NCBI GenBank assembly: GCA_910578515.1
Contig: CAJTQR010000001.1
Coordinates: 620,001 to 684,000, forward strand
Length of the DNA stretch: 64,000 nt
Direction of reading: 5' to 3'
Source of the DNA: an uncultured Duncaniella sp.
GTDB lineage: Bacteria > Bacteroidota > Bacteroidia > Bacteroidales > Muribaculaceae
The translations under genes and the position numbers were made by a program. How positions within the stretch are numbered: position 1 is the first letter of the stretch; every line of letters starts with the position of its first letter. Of this stretch, positions 8,318 to 16,673 are shown piece after piece. The notes beneath the pieces are model-generated. The model made no database searches, had not been told where the DNA came from, and saw only the letters and a list, made by a program, of their open reading frames with translations.

Positions 8318-10402
8318 ATGAAACATATTTTAAAGAGATTGCTGCCACTTATATGCCTGCTCTCCGCCACCCCTGCGGTGACCGCCAATGAGATAGTCGA
8401 CAGCCTTTACAACGAGCTCGAACAAGCCGGCACACCACAGGATTCCCTAAATATAATGGGCAATCTTTTTGATGTCCTCCCACGCCTGAACGCCACACAG
8501 ATGGGATGGAAGATTTACGATGTAGCCAAGAGGTCGGAAAACATCCCTGTAGCGTTGGAGACCATACGTAACCTTGCCAACCGCAGTGTGCGCAACGACA
8601 GTATACTCCGCGACCTCTACGAAAAGACTTTAACGTTCCCTGAATCGGAGGAGAGAAAAGAGACTCTGACTTTCATCCAGCTCTCACGCAATATGTATTA
8701 CGTGATGTATGCATCAGAAAAGGAACGCGATGACCGACTGCACAGCGCATTGGAAAAAGTCACAACCGAATATCCCGAAGACCTGCATGAACAGATTATT
8801 CTGCTCCACTACATCTGCATGATGCTCGCCCAATCGTCAATCGGAGACCTGCTCTCATCCTATCTTGACCAACTTGGCGAATTAATCGAACAATTGCCGG
8901 AAAGCGCTTTTTCTATCCGGAATGCCTACTATGTCTATGCCTCACGAGCATACTTTGACAACGATGAAAACGAGAAAGCCATCAAAGCAGACCTCGACCT
9001 GCTCGATGGGATAAGAGGTCTGGAAAAGTTCTATCAAGAACGCGGCAGAAAGTTCCGCAACTATTACGCGAGTAAATATGTAATCTACAACCGTCTCCTA
9101 TCCTCCTTCGCATCATTGCCACCTGAGGATGTGGAGAAATATTACAAATATGCCATAAAATACACCCTGCTTGACGACGCCGCCAACGCTACATATATGG
9201 AGACCCGCTCTCCTGACATTTACTATGCCCTATATAAAAAGGATTATGCAAAGGCACTCGAACTGCTGAAAAAGCATGTGAATGTGAAGGAAAATGTATT
9301 CAGAAAGCGCTCCCTTATGAAATACATGATAGAATGCGCCGACAAAGTAGGTGACCGAGAAACCCTACTGCAAGCATCGCGCGACTATAATCAGCTTCTG
9401 GAGGAGTATCTGAACCAACGCAGCAAAGAAAAATACCGCGAACTGCAGGTCATCTATGACCTCCATGACATAAAGAACCGCAATGCCGAACTTGCCAAAG
9501 AAAAGCAATCGGTTGAGGCTAAATGGCAACGAATCTTCATCATCATTTCCAGCATAGCCCTCTTCATCCTCATTATCTCAGTAATTTTCCTATTTATACT
9601 ATACCGCAAGAACCGTGAACTGGCACACACGCGAGCTGATGCAAACAAGGCACTGATGCAGGAGAGCGAGAACCTGCGACGTTCACGTGCGGAATTAGTC
9701 AGAGCCAGAGACCAGGCACAGAAAGCCAACACTTTGAAAACTGACTTCATCAAGAATATGAGCCACGAAGTCACCGTGCCGCTGCAAGCCATAAACGAAT
9801 ATTGCAAACTGTTGGTGGATTGTTCGGACGCGACCAACAAGAAGTATCTCGAACATTTCTCCAACCTTGTCTATCTCAACAGCGAGCTACTCACCACTAT
9901 AGTCAACGATGTGCTACGCCTGTCGGAGATAGAAAGCGCCACAATGCCAATCCAGCGCCATGTGGTGCATCTCAACGCCCTATGTCAAACATCCATTGAC
10001 AGTATGCGCCATCGTGTCGGGGAAGGTGTGGAAATCAAATTCATCCCTTCTCAGCCCGATATTGACATATTCACCGACCCACAGCGAGTGCAACAGATAC
10101 TCCTAAACCTGCTCACAAATGCGGCTAAATTCACCGAAAAGGGGAGCATAACGCTATCGTACGCCACCGATGAGACACGCAGCAATATACTCTTCTCGGT
10201 AACCGACACAGGTATAGGCATCAAACCGGGTAACAAGGAGAAAATATTCGAGCGTTTTGTCAAACTCGATGGCAATACCCAAGGAGCAGGATTAGGTCTT
10301 ACCATCTCACGTCTGATAGCCAGGATGTTGGGTGGAGATGTCATTCTTGACACTTCATATACAGCCGGTGCGCGTTTCATCCTTAAACTACCTAAAAAAT
10401 AA
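8318..10402 (+). CDS. TPR-containing membrane sensor histidine kinase (orphan)
   Basis: 694 residues. A signal peptide (about 1-24) is followed by a helical TPR-like periplasmic region (25-400), one membrane helix (about 405-430, FIIISSIALFILIISVIFLF), a short coiled coil, a HisKA domain with phospho-acceptor His483 in NMSHEVTVPL, and HATPase_c with N-box NLLTNAAKF, G1 DTGIGI and G2 GAGLGLTIS. There is no receiver or DNA-binding domain and no response-regulator gene beside it, so the partner must be encoded elsewhere. At His+4, where most HisKA kinases carry Thr or Asn needed for phosphatase activity, this protein has Val487. A kinase-biased enzyme is inferred. Confidence 0.88.
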   Translation: MKHILKRLLPLICLLSATPAVTANEIVDSLYNELEQAGTPQDSLNIMGNLFDVLPRLNATQMGWKIYDVAKRSENIPVALETIRNLANRSVRNDSILRDLYEKTLTFPESEERKETLTFIQLSRNMYYVMYASEKERDDRLHSALEKVTTEYPEDLHEQIILLHYICMMLAQSSIGDLLSSYLDQLGELIEQLPESAFSIRNAYYVYASRAYFDNDENEKAIKADLDLLDGIRGLEKFYQERGRKFRNYYASKYVIYNRLLSSFASLPPEDVEKYYKYAIKYTLLDDAANATYMETRSPDIYYALYKKDYAKALELLKKHVNVKENVFRKRSLMKYMIECADKVGDRETLLQASRDYNQLLEEYLNQRSKEKYRELQVIYDLHDIKNRNAELAKEKQSVEAKWQRIFIIISSIALFILIISVIFLFILYRKNRELAHTRADANKALMQESENLRRSRAELVRARDQAQKANTLKTDFIKNMSHEVTVPLQAINEYCKLLVDCSDATNKKYLEHFSNLVYLNSELLTTIVNDVLRLSEIESATMPIQRHVVHLNALCQTSIDSMRHRVGEGVEIKFIPSQPDIDIFTDPQRVQQILLNLLTNAAKFTEKGSITLSYATDETRSNILFSVTDTGIGIKPGNKEKIFERFVKLDGNTQGAGLGLTISRLIARMLGGDVILDTSYTAGARFILKLPKK

Positions 10403-10453
10403 ACGGGAGAGAATAAGGGAGACGATTGCAGACGCATGTTTTCATAACGTTTA

Positions 10454-10498
10454 ATAATTAGAGGGTATTTAAAACAAATGTTAAAACCCTCTAATTAT
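10454..10498. terminator. Long inverted repeat between the histidine kinase and the DHH gene
   Basis: A 13-bp perfect inverted repeat: ATAATTAGAGGGT at 10454-10466 pairs with ACCCTCTAATTAT at 10486-10498 across a 19-nt AT-rich loop. It lies 50 nt after the kinase stop. Position favours a transcription terminator, but no clean T-tract follows on the plus strand, so a regulatory or processing site is also possible. Confidence 0.5.
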
Positions 10499-10542
10499 CA
10501 GCGATACAGTATAGACACCGTGACCAATTACTGTATAATGAA

Positions 10543-10572
10543 TTGTGGTTTGATGTTTTTTTTGTAATTTTG
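10543..10572 (+). promoter_or_regulatory. Promoter of the DHH-DUF4827-mutase operon
   Basis: TTG at 10543-10545, 19 nt, then TAATTTTG at 10565-10572. The box ends 8 nt before ATG 10581, so the mRNA would have an extremely short 5' leader. Confidence 0.7.
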
Positions 10573-10580
10573 TCGCCACA

Positions 10581-11624
10581 ATGACCGAAATAAAAAAACA
10601 TAGTCGATTCCAAACCGTCATCGACCCTGCCGCAGTGGATAGGGTCAAGCAGCTTGTACTCGTCTCGCAGGAAATCGTGATAACCTGCCATGTCAGCCCT
10701 GACGGAGATGCCTTAGGTTCATCTACCGCGCTGTGCATGGTGCTGAAATCACTTGGGAAAAAGGCTCATGTAGTCACAGCCGATTGTCCTCCGAAGACAT
10801 TGTACTTTCTTCCGGGACTGCGCGACATTGTGGTTGCCACACGTCAGGCAGATAGAGCACATGACTTGATGAAGAGTGCCGACCTCATCTTCTGCCTTGA
10901 CTATAACGACCCCAAACGCGTTGACCGGCTAAGCGATGCACTGTTGAGTTCCAAGGCCCGCAAAGTGATGATTGACCACCACCTTGACCCGTGCATTGAT
11001 GTAACGGTAGGAATCTCCCATCCCGAAATATCATCAACATCCGCCCTGCTCTATATATTTTTCTGGCAAGCCGGATGGACAAGATATATCAACCGCAGTT
11101 CAGCAGCATGTATCTATACAGGCATGATGACCGACACCGGTAACTTCTCGTACAATTCCAATGACCCTGACCTATACCTTATAATCCACGACCTTCTACG
11201 AAAGGGTATAGACAAAGACAACCTCTACAAACTTGTGATGAATACCGCAAGCGAGAGCCGTCTGCGCATCATGGGTTACGGACAATACCGCATGCAGCTG
11301 CTGCCACAGCACAAAGCTGCTGTGATAATGCTCAGCGAGGAAGAACTTAAGGAATTTGATTATTCCAAAGGTGATACCGAGGGATTGGTCAACACACCGC
11401 TTGCAATGCCTGAGATAATGTACTCGGTTTTTCTCCGCAAAGATGCCGACTGCGTGAAAGTGTCTATGCGAAGTAAAGAGACTTTCCCAGTTAACAAAAT
11501 CTGCGAAGAGCACTTCAATGGCGGTGGACACATAAATGCGGCAGGCGGAGAATTTCACGGTCCGCTCAGCGAGGCATTGCAGCTTCTGCTCGAAGTTATC
11601 CCTACATACGACAAATACCTTTAA
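10581..11624 (+). CDS. DHH/DHHA1-family phosphoesterase (NrnA-like)
   Basis: 347 residues. The DHH domain (about 20-200) shows CHVSPDGDALGSS, CLDYND and the defining DHH triad in MIDHHLDP. The DHHA1 domain (about 240-340) carries FNGGGHINAAGG, the substrate-binding GGGH motif. Family members cleave nanoRNA or oligoribonucleotides, pAp, or linear and cyclic dinucleotides. NrnA-like activity is most likely but not provable here. It is the first gene of an operon with the DUF4827 lipoprotein (gap 28 nt) and phosphosugar mutase, an order I know from Bacteroides. Confidence 0.88.
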   Translation: MTEIKKHSRFQTVIDPAAVDRVKQLVLVSQEIVITCHVSPDGDALGSSTALCMVLKSLGKKAHVVTADCPPKTLYFLPGLRDIVVATRQADRAHDLMKSADLIFCLDYNDPKRVDRLSDALLSSKARKVMIDHHLDPCIDVTVGISHPEISSTSALLYIFFWQAGWTRYINRSSAACIYTGMMTDTGNFSYNSNDPDLYLIIHDLLRKGIDKDNLYKLVMNTASESRLRIMGYGQYRMQLLPQHKAAVIMLSEEELKEFDYSKGDTEGLVNTPLAMPEIMYSVFLRKDADCVKVSMRSKETFPVNKICEEHFNGGGHINAAGGEFHGPLSEALQLLLEVIPTYDKYL

Positions 11625-11652
11625 TATATTATATTTATACCATATTATCAAA

Positions 11653-12222
11653 ATGAAACGTTTTATAATCCCCATACTCTCAATCATCGCATTAGCCGTA
11701 TCATCGTGCAGTGACTCCAAAAGCTATGCCGAACTCCTCTCGGACGAGACAAAGACAGTCAACTCATTTCTGTCTCAGCACCGCGTGATTGATGAAATCC
11801 CCACTGAAAACACCGTGTTTGAAATCGGTGAAGATGCTCCCTATTACCGTCTGGACACTGAAGGTAATGTATATATGCAGGTACTTTCGCTTGGCGACGG
11901 TGAAAAGGTGGAAGAGGATGCACGCGTATACTTCCGTTACACACGTTACAACATGTTCTACTATGTGGTAGGTGCCGACAACACTCTTATAGGAGCCGGA
12001 AATGCCGATGACATGACCTCGTCGCCCACATTCTTCATTTACGGAAACCAGACCATCCAGGAATCTACCCAGTATGGCGAAGGCATACAGATGCCACTCG
12101 AATATCTCGGCTACAACTGCCGTGTGAACCTCGTGATTAAGTCGCAGGAGGGTCCGACAGCCGACATTTCGTATGTAGTGCCCTACCTCTACACAATATC
12201 CTATTATAAATCAATGATTTAA
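11653..12222 (+). CDS. DUF4827-family lipoprotein
   Basis: 189 residues from ATG 11653 (MKRFIIPIL). The extended upstream frame to 11536 lies inside the DHH gene and is rejected. The signal peptide ends in a lipobox-like AVSSC at residues 14-18. The rest is a compact beta-rich domain with SLGDGEKVEEDARVYFRYT and TTQESTQYGEG-like turns, the latter seen as TIQESTQYGEG, which recalls an FKBP-type fold without my being able to confirm it. It lies between the DHH phosphoesterase and the mutase, 10 nt before the latter. Function is unknown. Confidence 0.8.
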   Translation: MKRFIIPILSIIALAVSSCSDSKSYAELLSDETKTVNSFLSQHRVIDEIPTENTVFEIGEDAPYYRLDTEGNVYMQVLSLGDGEKVEEDARVYFRYTRYNMFYYVVGADNTLIGAGNADDMTSSPTFFIYGNQTIQESTQYGEGIQMPLEYLGYNCRVNLVIKSQEGPTADISYVVPYLYTISYYKSMI

Positions 12223-12232
12223 TAGTATCCAC

Positions 12233-13618
12233 ATGTCACTCATCAAATCTATTTCAGGTATCCGCGGCACCATCGGTGGTGTTCCCGGAGACGGACTCTC
12301 CCCTCTCGATATTGTAAAATTCACAGCGGCTTACGCAACATTCATAGCCCGCACCACCACACGTGAATCGCGCACAATAGTGGTGGGTCGTGATGCTCGC
12401 CTAAGCGGTAAAATGGTCAACGATATTGTGGTTGGGACACTTACCGCCATGGGATTTGATGTGGTGAACATCGGTCTCGCCTCCACTCCTACCACAGAGA
12501 TAGCAGTGGTTGAAGAAAAAGCCTGCGGCGGTATCATCCTTACTGCCAGCCATAATCCGAAGCAATGGAACGCGCTTAAGCTTCTGAATCAGGACGGAGA
12601 ATTTCTCAACGACGCCCAGGGCAAAGAAGTGCTCCGCATTGCCGAAGCCGACGAATATGAATTTGCCGAAGTGGATGCGCTCGGACATGAATACACCAAC
12701 AACACTTACAACCGCCGCCACATCGAACAGGTGCTCGCACTTGATTTGGTTGACACTGAAGCTATCCGCAACGCCAATTTCACAGTGGCTGTGGATGCTG
12801 TCAACTCGGTCGGTGGCATCGTGATACCACAACTACTCAAGGCACTTGGAGTAAAGAATATTATAGAACTCAACTGCGAGGCTACCGGTAAATTTGCACA
12901 TACACCCGAACCCATTCCACAGAATCTCACCCAGATATCTGACCTGATGGCAGACGGGAAAGCAGACGTAGGCTTTGTTGTTGACCCCGACGTTGACCGT
13001 CTTGCCATCGTGATGGAAAACGGCGAGATGTTTGTGGAAGAATACACTCTTGTCTCCATAGCCGACTATGTGCTTGGCAAAACTCCAGGTTCGACCGTAT
13101 CAAATCTCAGTTCATCCCGCGCTCTCCGCGACGTGACCCAACGCCACGGATGCGAGTATAACGCCGCTGCTGTCGGTGAGGTAAATGTCACTACAAAGAT
13201 GAAGGAAACCGGCGCTGTGATTGGCGGTGAAGGTAACGGCGGTGTAATATATCCTGCCGCACACTACGGACGTGACGCTCTGGTAGGCGTGGCTCTCTTC
13301 CTTACTCTTCTTGCCAAAAGCGGCAAAAAAGTCAGCGAACTGAAAAAGACCTATCCGGCGTATGAGATTGCCAAGAACAAGATGGAGCTTACTCCTGAGA
13401 TTGATGTTGACGCAATTCTCGCTGCCGTGAAGGATAAATTTGCAGGTGAGCAAATCACCGATATTGACGGCGTGAAGATTGACTTCAAAGATTCATGGGT
13501 TCATCTCCGCAAATCAAACACAGAGCCTATCATCCGTATCTACAGCGAAGCTGCCACTATGGAAGAAGCGGATTCACTCGCACAAAAAATCAAGGATGTG
13601 ATTGCTGAAATGATTTAA
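12233..13618 (+). CDS. glmM: Phosphoglucosamine mutase / phosphomannomutase-family enzyme
   Basis: 461 residues of the alpha-D-phosphohexomutase family. The catalytic serine loop is TASHNPKQWN (about residues 103-112), the metal-binding loop is DPDVDRLA, the sugar-binding loop GEGNGGVIYP contains the GEGNGG form, and the phosphate-binding loop is RKSNTEPIIRIY near the C-terminus. GlmM converts glucosamine-6-phosphate to glucosamine-1-phosphate for peptidoglycan and LPS precursors. The loops do not rigorously separate GlmM from phosphomannomutase, so the symbol is a best guess. It is the last gene of its operon and is followed by a strong terminator. Confidence 0.82.
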   Translation: MSLIKSISGIRGTIGGVPGDGLSPLDIVKFTAAYATFIARTTTRESRTIVVGRDARLSGKMVNDIVVGTLTAMGFDVVNIGLASTPTTEIAVVEEKACGGIILTASHNPKQWNALKLLNQDGEFLNDAQGKEVLRIAEADEYEFAEVDALGHEYTNNTYNRRHIEQVLALDLVDTEAIRNANFTVAVDAVNSVGGIVIPQLLKALGVKNIIELNCEATGKFAHTPEPIPQNLTQISDLMADGKADVGFVVDPDVDRLAIVMENGEMFVEEYTLVSIADYVLGKTPGSTVSNLSSSRALRDVTQRHGCEYNAAAVGEVNVTTKMKETGAVIGGEGNGGVIYPAAHYGRDALVGVALFLTLLAKSGKKVSELKKTYPAYEIAKNKMELTPEIDVDAILAAVKDKFAGEQITDIDGVKIDFKDSWVHLRKSNTEPIIRIYSEAATMEEADSLAQKIKDVIAEMI

Positions 13619-13650
13619 AGATTCGAGAAATCGGATATATAAAATTTATT

Positions 13651-13687
13651 GGGACTGTATTTTCTTTCTTGCTGAAAATACAATCCC
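13651..13687. terminator. Bidirectional terminator between mutase and L,D-transpeptidase
   Basis: A 14-bp stem with one mismatch: 13651-13664 (GGGACTGTATTTTC) pairs with 13674-13687. AT-rich flanks lie on both sides, between two convergent genes. Confidence 0.7.
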
Positions 13688-13715
13688 AATTTAATTTGGC
13701 ATCAGAGTAGATATA

Positions 13716-14327
13716 TCATCGCTCTTCGGGCACAGGGTCGGGAAGAATGGTGACGCGTGAATCCTTATCCACCAATCTGCGCACCTTAACAATATCCTCA
13801 TTGTGCATACGCATACACCCGTGGCTACGTCGTCCGGGCACTGAATATGGAGAATTTGTGCCATGTATCCCTATCCCGTAAAATGGAGGCGTATGGAGAG
13901 CTATGAAAAATGGACCGTAACATTTATCCTGCGTATCCTTATAAGTCCAGTCTGTAGAATTGTACACACCGTATATCTTGAATGTACCCTCGGGAGTGCG
14001 CCAGTCATCCTTACCGCTCTTCTGCCCCTTCTCTCGTGAAGCACATACACGGTAACGACAGAGAGTGTCACCGAAGATTGTTATGACATACAAACGTGTG
14101 TGAGGTTTGTCGACCACAATTCCCTTTGGAATCCTCATGCGACCGGGAGCCGAGGAAATATCCGATGAAATTTCATCCCACCCCTCAGGCTCCGGAAGCA
14201 TCGGTTCAGAAGTGGAACGGTAACCCATCAGAATCTCCACCACCTCGGGAGGGAAACCAAAGTCAGGATTCTGCCCCCATAACGAGACAGAAACCAACAG
14301 GAGATATGTGAGTAACATTTTTTTCAT
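13716..14327 (-). CDS. L,D-transpeptidase (YkuD domain)
   Basis: 203 residues from ATG 14327. A longer frame to 14396 passes through the promoter and is rejected. The signal peptide is about residues 1-19 (ends LWGQ). The YkuD catalytic motif is complete: IHGTNS, then GRRSHGCMRM with the nucleophile Cys. Such enzymes form 3-3 peptidoglycan cross-links or attach proteins to peptidoglycan; this short form has no separate peptidoglycan-binding domain. The -7 box ends only 4 nt before the ATG, so the transcript is predicted to be leaderless or to start translation at Met4 (14318). It is divergent from guaB. Confidence 0.87.
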   Translation of the reverse strand: MKKMLLTYLLLVSVSLWGQNPDFGFPPEVVEILMGYRSTSEPMLPEPEGWDEISSDISSAPGRMRIPKGIVVDKPHTRLYVITIFGDTLCRYRVCASREKGQKSGKDDWRTPEGTFKIYGVYNSTDWTYKDTQDKCYGPFFIALHTPPFYGIGIHGTNSPYSVPGRRSHGCMRMHNEDIVKVRRLVDKDSRVTILPDPVPEER

Positions 14328-14331
14328 GCCG

Positions 14332-14364
14332 CAAAGGTAACAAAAAGCTATATCTATTGAACAA
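14332..14364 (-). promoter_or_regulatory. Promoter of the L,D-transpeptidase gene
   Basis: Minus strand TTG (14364-14362), 22 nt, TACCTTTG (14339-14332). It is interleaved with the guaB promoter: its TTG lies between the TTG and the -7 box of guaB. Confidence 0.65.
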
Positions 14365-14389
14365 AATTGAAAAAAAATAGTTACCTTTG
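14357..14389 (+). promoter_or_regulatory. Promoter of guaB
   Basis: TTG at 14357-14359, 22 nt, TACCTTTG at 14382-14389, the same -7 octamer as the divergent gene. It leaves a leader of about 18 nt before ATG 14411 and excludes the in-frame ATG at 14387. Confidence 0.65.
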
Positions 14390-14410
14390 CACGCAATAAA
14401 TTTAGTCCTT

Positions 14411-15889
14411 ATGTCATTTATTGCTGATAGAGTAAAAATGGATGGACTCACATTTGATGATGTCCTCCTTATTCCGGCTTATTCGGAAGTGTTACCCCGC
14501 GAAGTTAACCTTACCACTCGTTTCTCACGTAACATCACATTAAATGTGCCCCTGGTCTCAGCTGCCATGGACACAGTAACCGAAGCTGCTCTCGCTATAG
14601 CTATAGCTCGCGAGGGTGGAATTGGTGTGATTCATAAAAACATGACCATCGCCGAGCAGGCGCGTCAGGTGCACGCTGTGAAACGTGCCGAAAACGGCAT
14701 GATTTACGACCCCGTGACCATCAAACGGGGAAGCACTGTAGCCGATGCTCTCAATATGATGAAGGAATACCACATTGGCGGTATCCCCGTGGTGGACGAG
14801 GACCGCAAGCTCGTTGGTATCGTGACTAACCGCGACCTTCGTTTCGAGCGCGACCTCACCCGCGTGATTGATGACGTCATGACCAAAGAGGGTCTGGTAA
14901 CCACCACTCAGTCAACCAATCTTGAGGAAGCCGCACAGATTCTTCAGGAACATAAAATAGAAAAACTCCCCGTGGTTGACCACGATAACCGCCTTGTAGG
15001 TCTTGTAACATACAAGGATATCACCAAAGCTAAAGATAAACCATTTGCCTGCAAGGATAAACTCGGACGTCTCCGTGTGGCTGCAGGTGTAGGTGTCACT
15101 GCTGACTCAATGGACCGTGTGGATGCACTCGTTGAAGCCGGAGTTGACGCAATAGTCATTGACACCGCTCACGGACATTCAAGAGGCGTGGTTGGTGTGC
15201 TCAAAGCAGTGAAAGAAAAATATCCTCACATAGATGTAGTGGTCGGCAATATCGCTACCGGTGAGGCTGCAAAATATCTCGTTGAAAATGGTGCCGATGG
15301 CGTCAAGGTAGGTATTGGTCCGGGTTCTATCTGCACAACCCGAGTGATTGCAGGTGTGGGTGTGCCACAGCTCAGCGCTGTATATGATGTAGCCAAGGCT
15401 CTGAAAGGCACAGGTGTGCCCTTGATTGCTGACGGCGGTATCCGTTACTCAGGAGATATAGTAAAGGCTCTTGCAGCCGGCGCTTACAGTGTGATGCTCG
15501 GCGGAATGCTCGCAGGTGTTGAAGAATCGCCCGGCGACACTATCATCTACAACGGTCGTAAGTACAAATCATACCGTGGCATGGGTTCGCTGGAAGCTAT
15601 GGAAAAGGGTTCAAAAGACCGTTATTTCCAGGCAAACGAAACCGATACCAAGAAACTCGTTCCCGAAGGTATCGCCGCACGTGTTCCTTACAAGGGACTT
15701 CTCTATGAGGTGGTATACCAGATGCTTGGCGGTCTACGTGCAGGTATGGGCTATTGCGGTGCTCCTGATATCGAGCATCTGCATGAAGCCAAATTCACCC
15801 GCATCACCAATGCCGGTGTAGCAGAAAGCCATCCGCATGATGTAGCCATCACCAGCGAAGCACCAAACTATAGCGCTTCAAGCAGATAA
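14411..15889 (+). CDS. guaB: Inosine-5'-monophosphate dehydrogenase
   Basis: 492 residues. The start at 14411 (MSFIADRVKMDGLTFDD) is chosen because the promoter overlaps the earlier ATG. The TIM-barrel catalytic domain is interrupted by two CBS domains (about residues 95-205). The active-site loop GPGSICTTR carries the catalytic Cys, and the flap MGSLEAMEKGSKDRY carries the typical GSMGAM-like and RYFQ region. The enzyme oxidises IMP to XMP with NAD+, the first committed step of GMP synthesis. Length and motifs are normal for the bacterial family. A 15-bp terminator follows, so it appears monocistronic. Confidence 0.95.
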   Translation: MSFIADRVKMDGLTFDDVLLIPAYSEVLPREVNLTTRFSRNITLNVPLVSAAMDTVTEAALAIAIAREGGIGVIHKNMTIAEQARQVHAVKRAENGMIYDPVTIKRGSTVADALNMMKEYHIGGIPVVDEDRKLVGIVTNRDLRFERDLTRVIDDVMTKEGLVTTTQSTNLEEAAQILQEHKIEKLPVVDHDNRLVGLVTYKDITKAKDKPFACKDKLGRLRVAAGVGVTADSMDRVDALVEAGVDAIVIDTAHGHSRGVVGVLKAVKEKYPHIDVVVGNIATGEAAKYLVENGADGVKVGIGPGSICTTRVIAGVGVPQLSAVYDVAKALKGTGVPLIADGGIRYSGDIVKALAAGAYSVMLGGMLAGVEESPGDTIIYNGRKYKSYRGMGSLEAMEKGSKDRYFQANETDTKKLVPEGIAARVPYKGLLYEVVYQMLGGLRAGMGYCGAPDIEHLHEAKFTRITNAGVAESHPHDVAITSEAPNYSASSR

Positions 15890-15897
15890 AAAATTTA

Positions 15898-15938
15898 TTT
15901 CAGAGGATGTTCACCGTGTATGGGAACATCCTCTGAAA
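15898..15938 (+). terminator. Terminator of guaB
   Basis: A perfect 15-bp inverted repeat (TTTCAGAGGATGTTC at 15898-15912 with its complement at 15924-15938), loop 11 nt, 8 nt after the guaB stop. Confidence 0.75.
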
Positions 15939-16008
15939 TCTTATAATCGCTTACAATTCTTATAAACTGTTTTTTACAAACCAAAAAATCTTTATAAACC
16001 CAACAACA

Positions 16009-16476
16009 ATGAAAGTATCAAAGAAATATCTTTCGATTTTCTGTTCATTGATGCTTGCCGCAGCCATGACATCATGCGGCGGTTCAGACAGCACTAATGA
16101 AAACAATGAGAACACCGAAGCAACCGAACAGACCTCTGAGACCTCAGAACTGACTTCAAAACAAAAACGTCAAATCAAGAGTCTGGAAGTTGAACTTGAA
16201 AAAATCAACAAACAGCTTCCCATGAATATGGGAAATGGGTTAAAAATGCAAAAAATGGAGCTCAAAGATGGCTACGTTATCACTACTGCATCATACCCAC
16301 AGAATTCTGATATGCAAGTTGATGACAGCCCTGAGAACAAGCGTGCCATTCTTGATGCTGCAAATCAGGCGTCACTCAAGCGCTTCAAAGACCTTGGTCT
16401 CGGTCTGAAATATATCTATGTTGAAGATGGAACAGGCAAGACTTCGGAAATTGTCATAACTAACGAAGAAATGTAA
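16009..16476 (+). CDS. Small lipoprotein of unknown function
   Basis: 155 residues. The signal peptide ends in a lipobox MTSCGGSD (Cys about 23). A low-complexity Glu/Asn/Thr-rich linker (about 26-50), a short Lys-rich helix (about 50-70) and a small alpha/beta domain with KMELKDGYVITTASYP follow. Acidic residues soon after the Cys resemble the Bacteroidetes surface-export signal. I do not recognise the family. It stands alone between the guaB terminator and its own terminator; no consensus promoter is visible upstream. Confidence 0.7.
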   Translation: MKVSKKYLSIFCSLMLAAAMTSCGGSDSTNENNENTEATEQTSETSELTSKQKRQIKSLEVELEKINKQLPMNMGNGLKMQKMELKDGYVITTASYPQNSDMQVDDSPENKRAILDAANQASLKRFKDLGLGLKYIYVEDGTGKTSEIVITNEEM

Positions 16477-16515
16477 AGCTTCGAATAACAAGCACTTAGT
16501 ATAATTCACAATGAT

Positions 16516-16558
16516 AAGCGGATACAGCATGGCAACAGTCATGACGTATCCGCTTTTT
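16516..16558 (+). terminator. Terminator after the small lipoprotein gene
   Basis: A 10-bp perfect stem AAGCGGATAC (16516-16525) with GTATCCGCTT (16546-16555), followed by a T-run. Confidence 0.7.
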
Positions 16559-16629
16559 CTGTATCAACAGTCCAAATCAACAATGCCTCCAGTTGATATG
16601 ACACAATAATTGCTACCATAGAACGTTAG

Positions 16630-16666
16630 ATATATGAATCACCCGATGAACGGCGACTTCATATAT
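16630..16666 (+). repeat. Inverted repeat over the start region of the SurA-like gene
   Basis: ATATATGAA (16630-16638) and TTCATATAT (16658-16666) are perfect complements with a 19-nt loop. The right arm covers the first bases of ATG 16665 and ends 7 nt before ATG 16674. Confidence 0.5.
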
Positions 16667-16673
16667 GCCCCAA

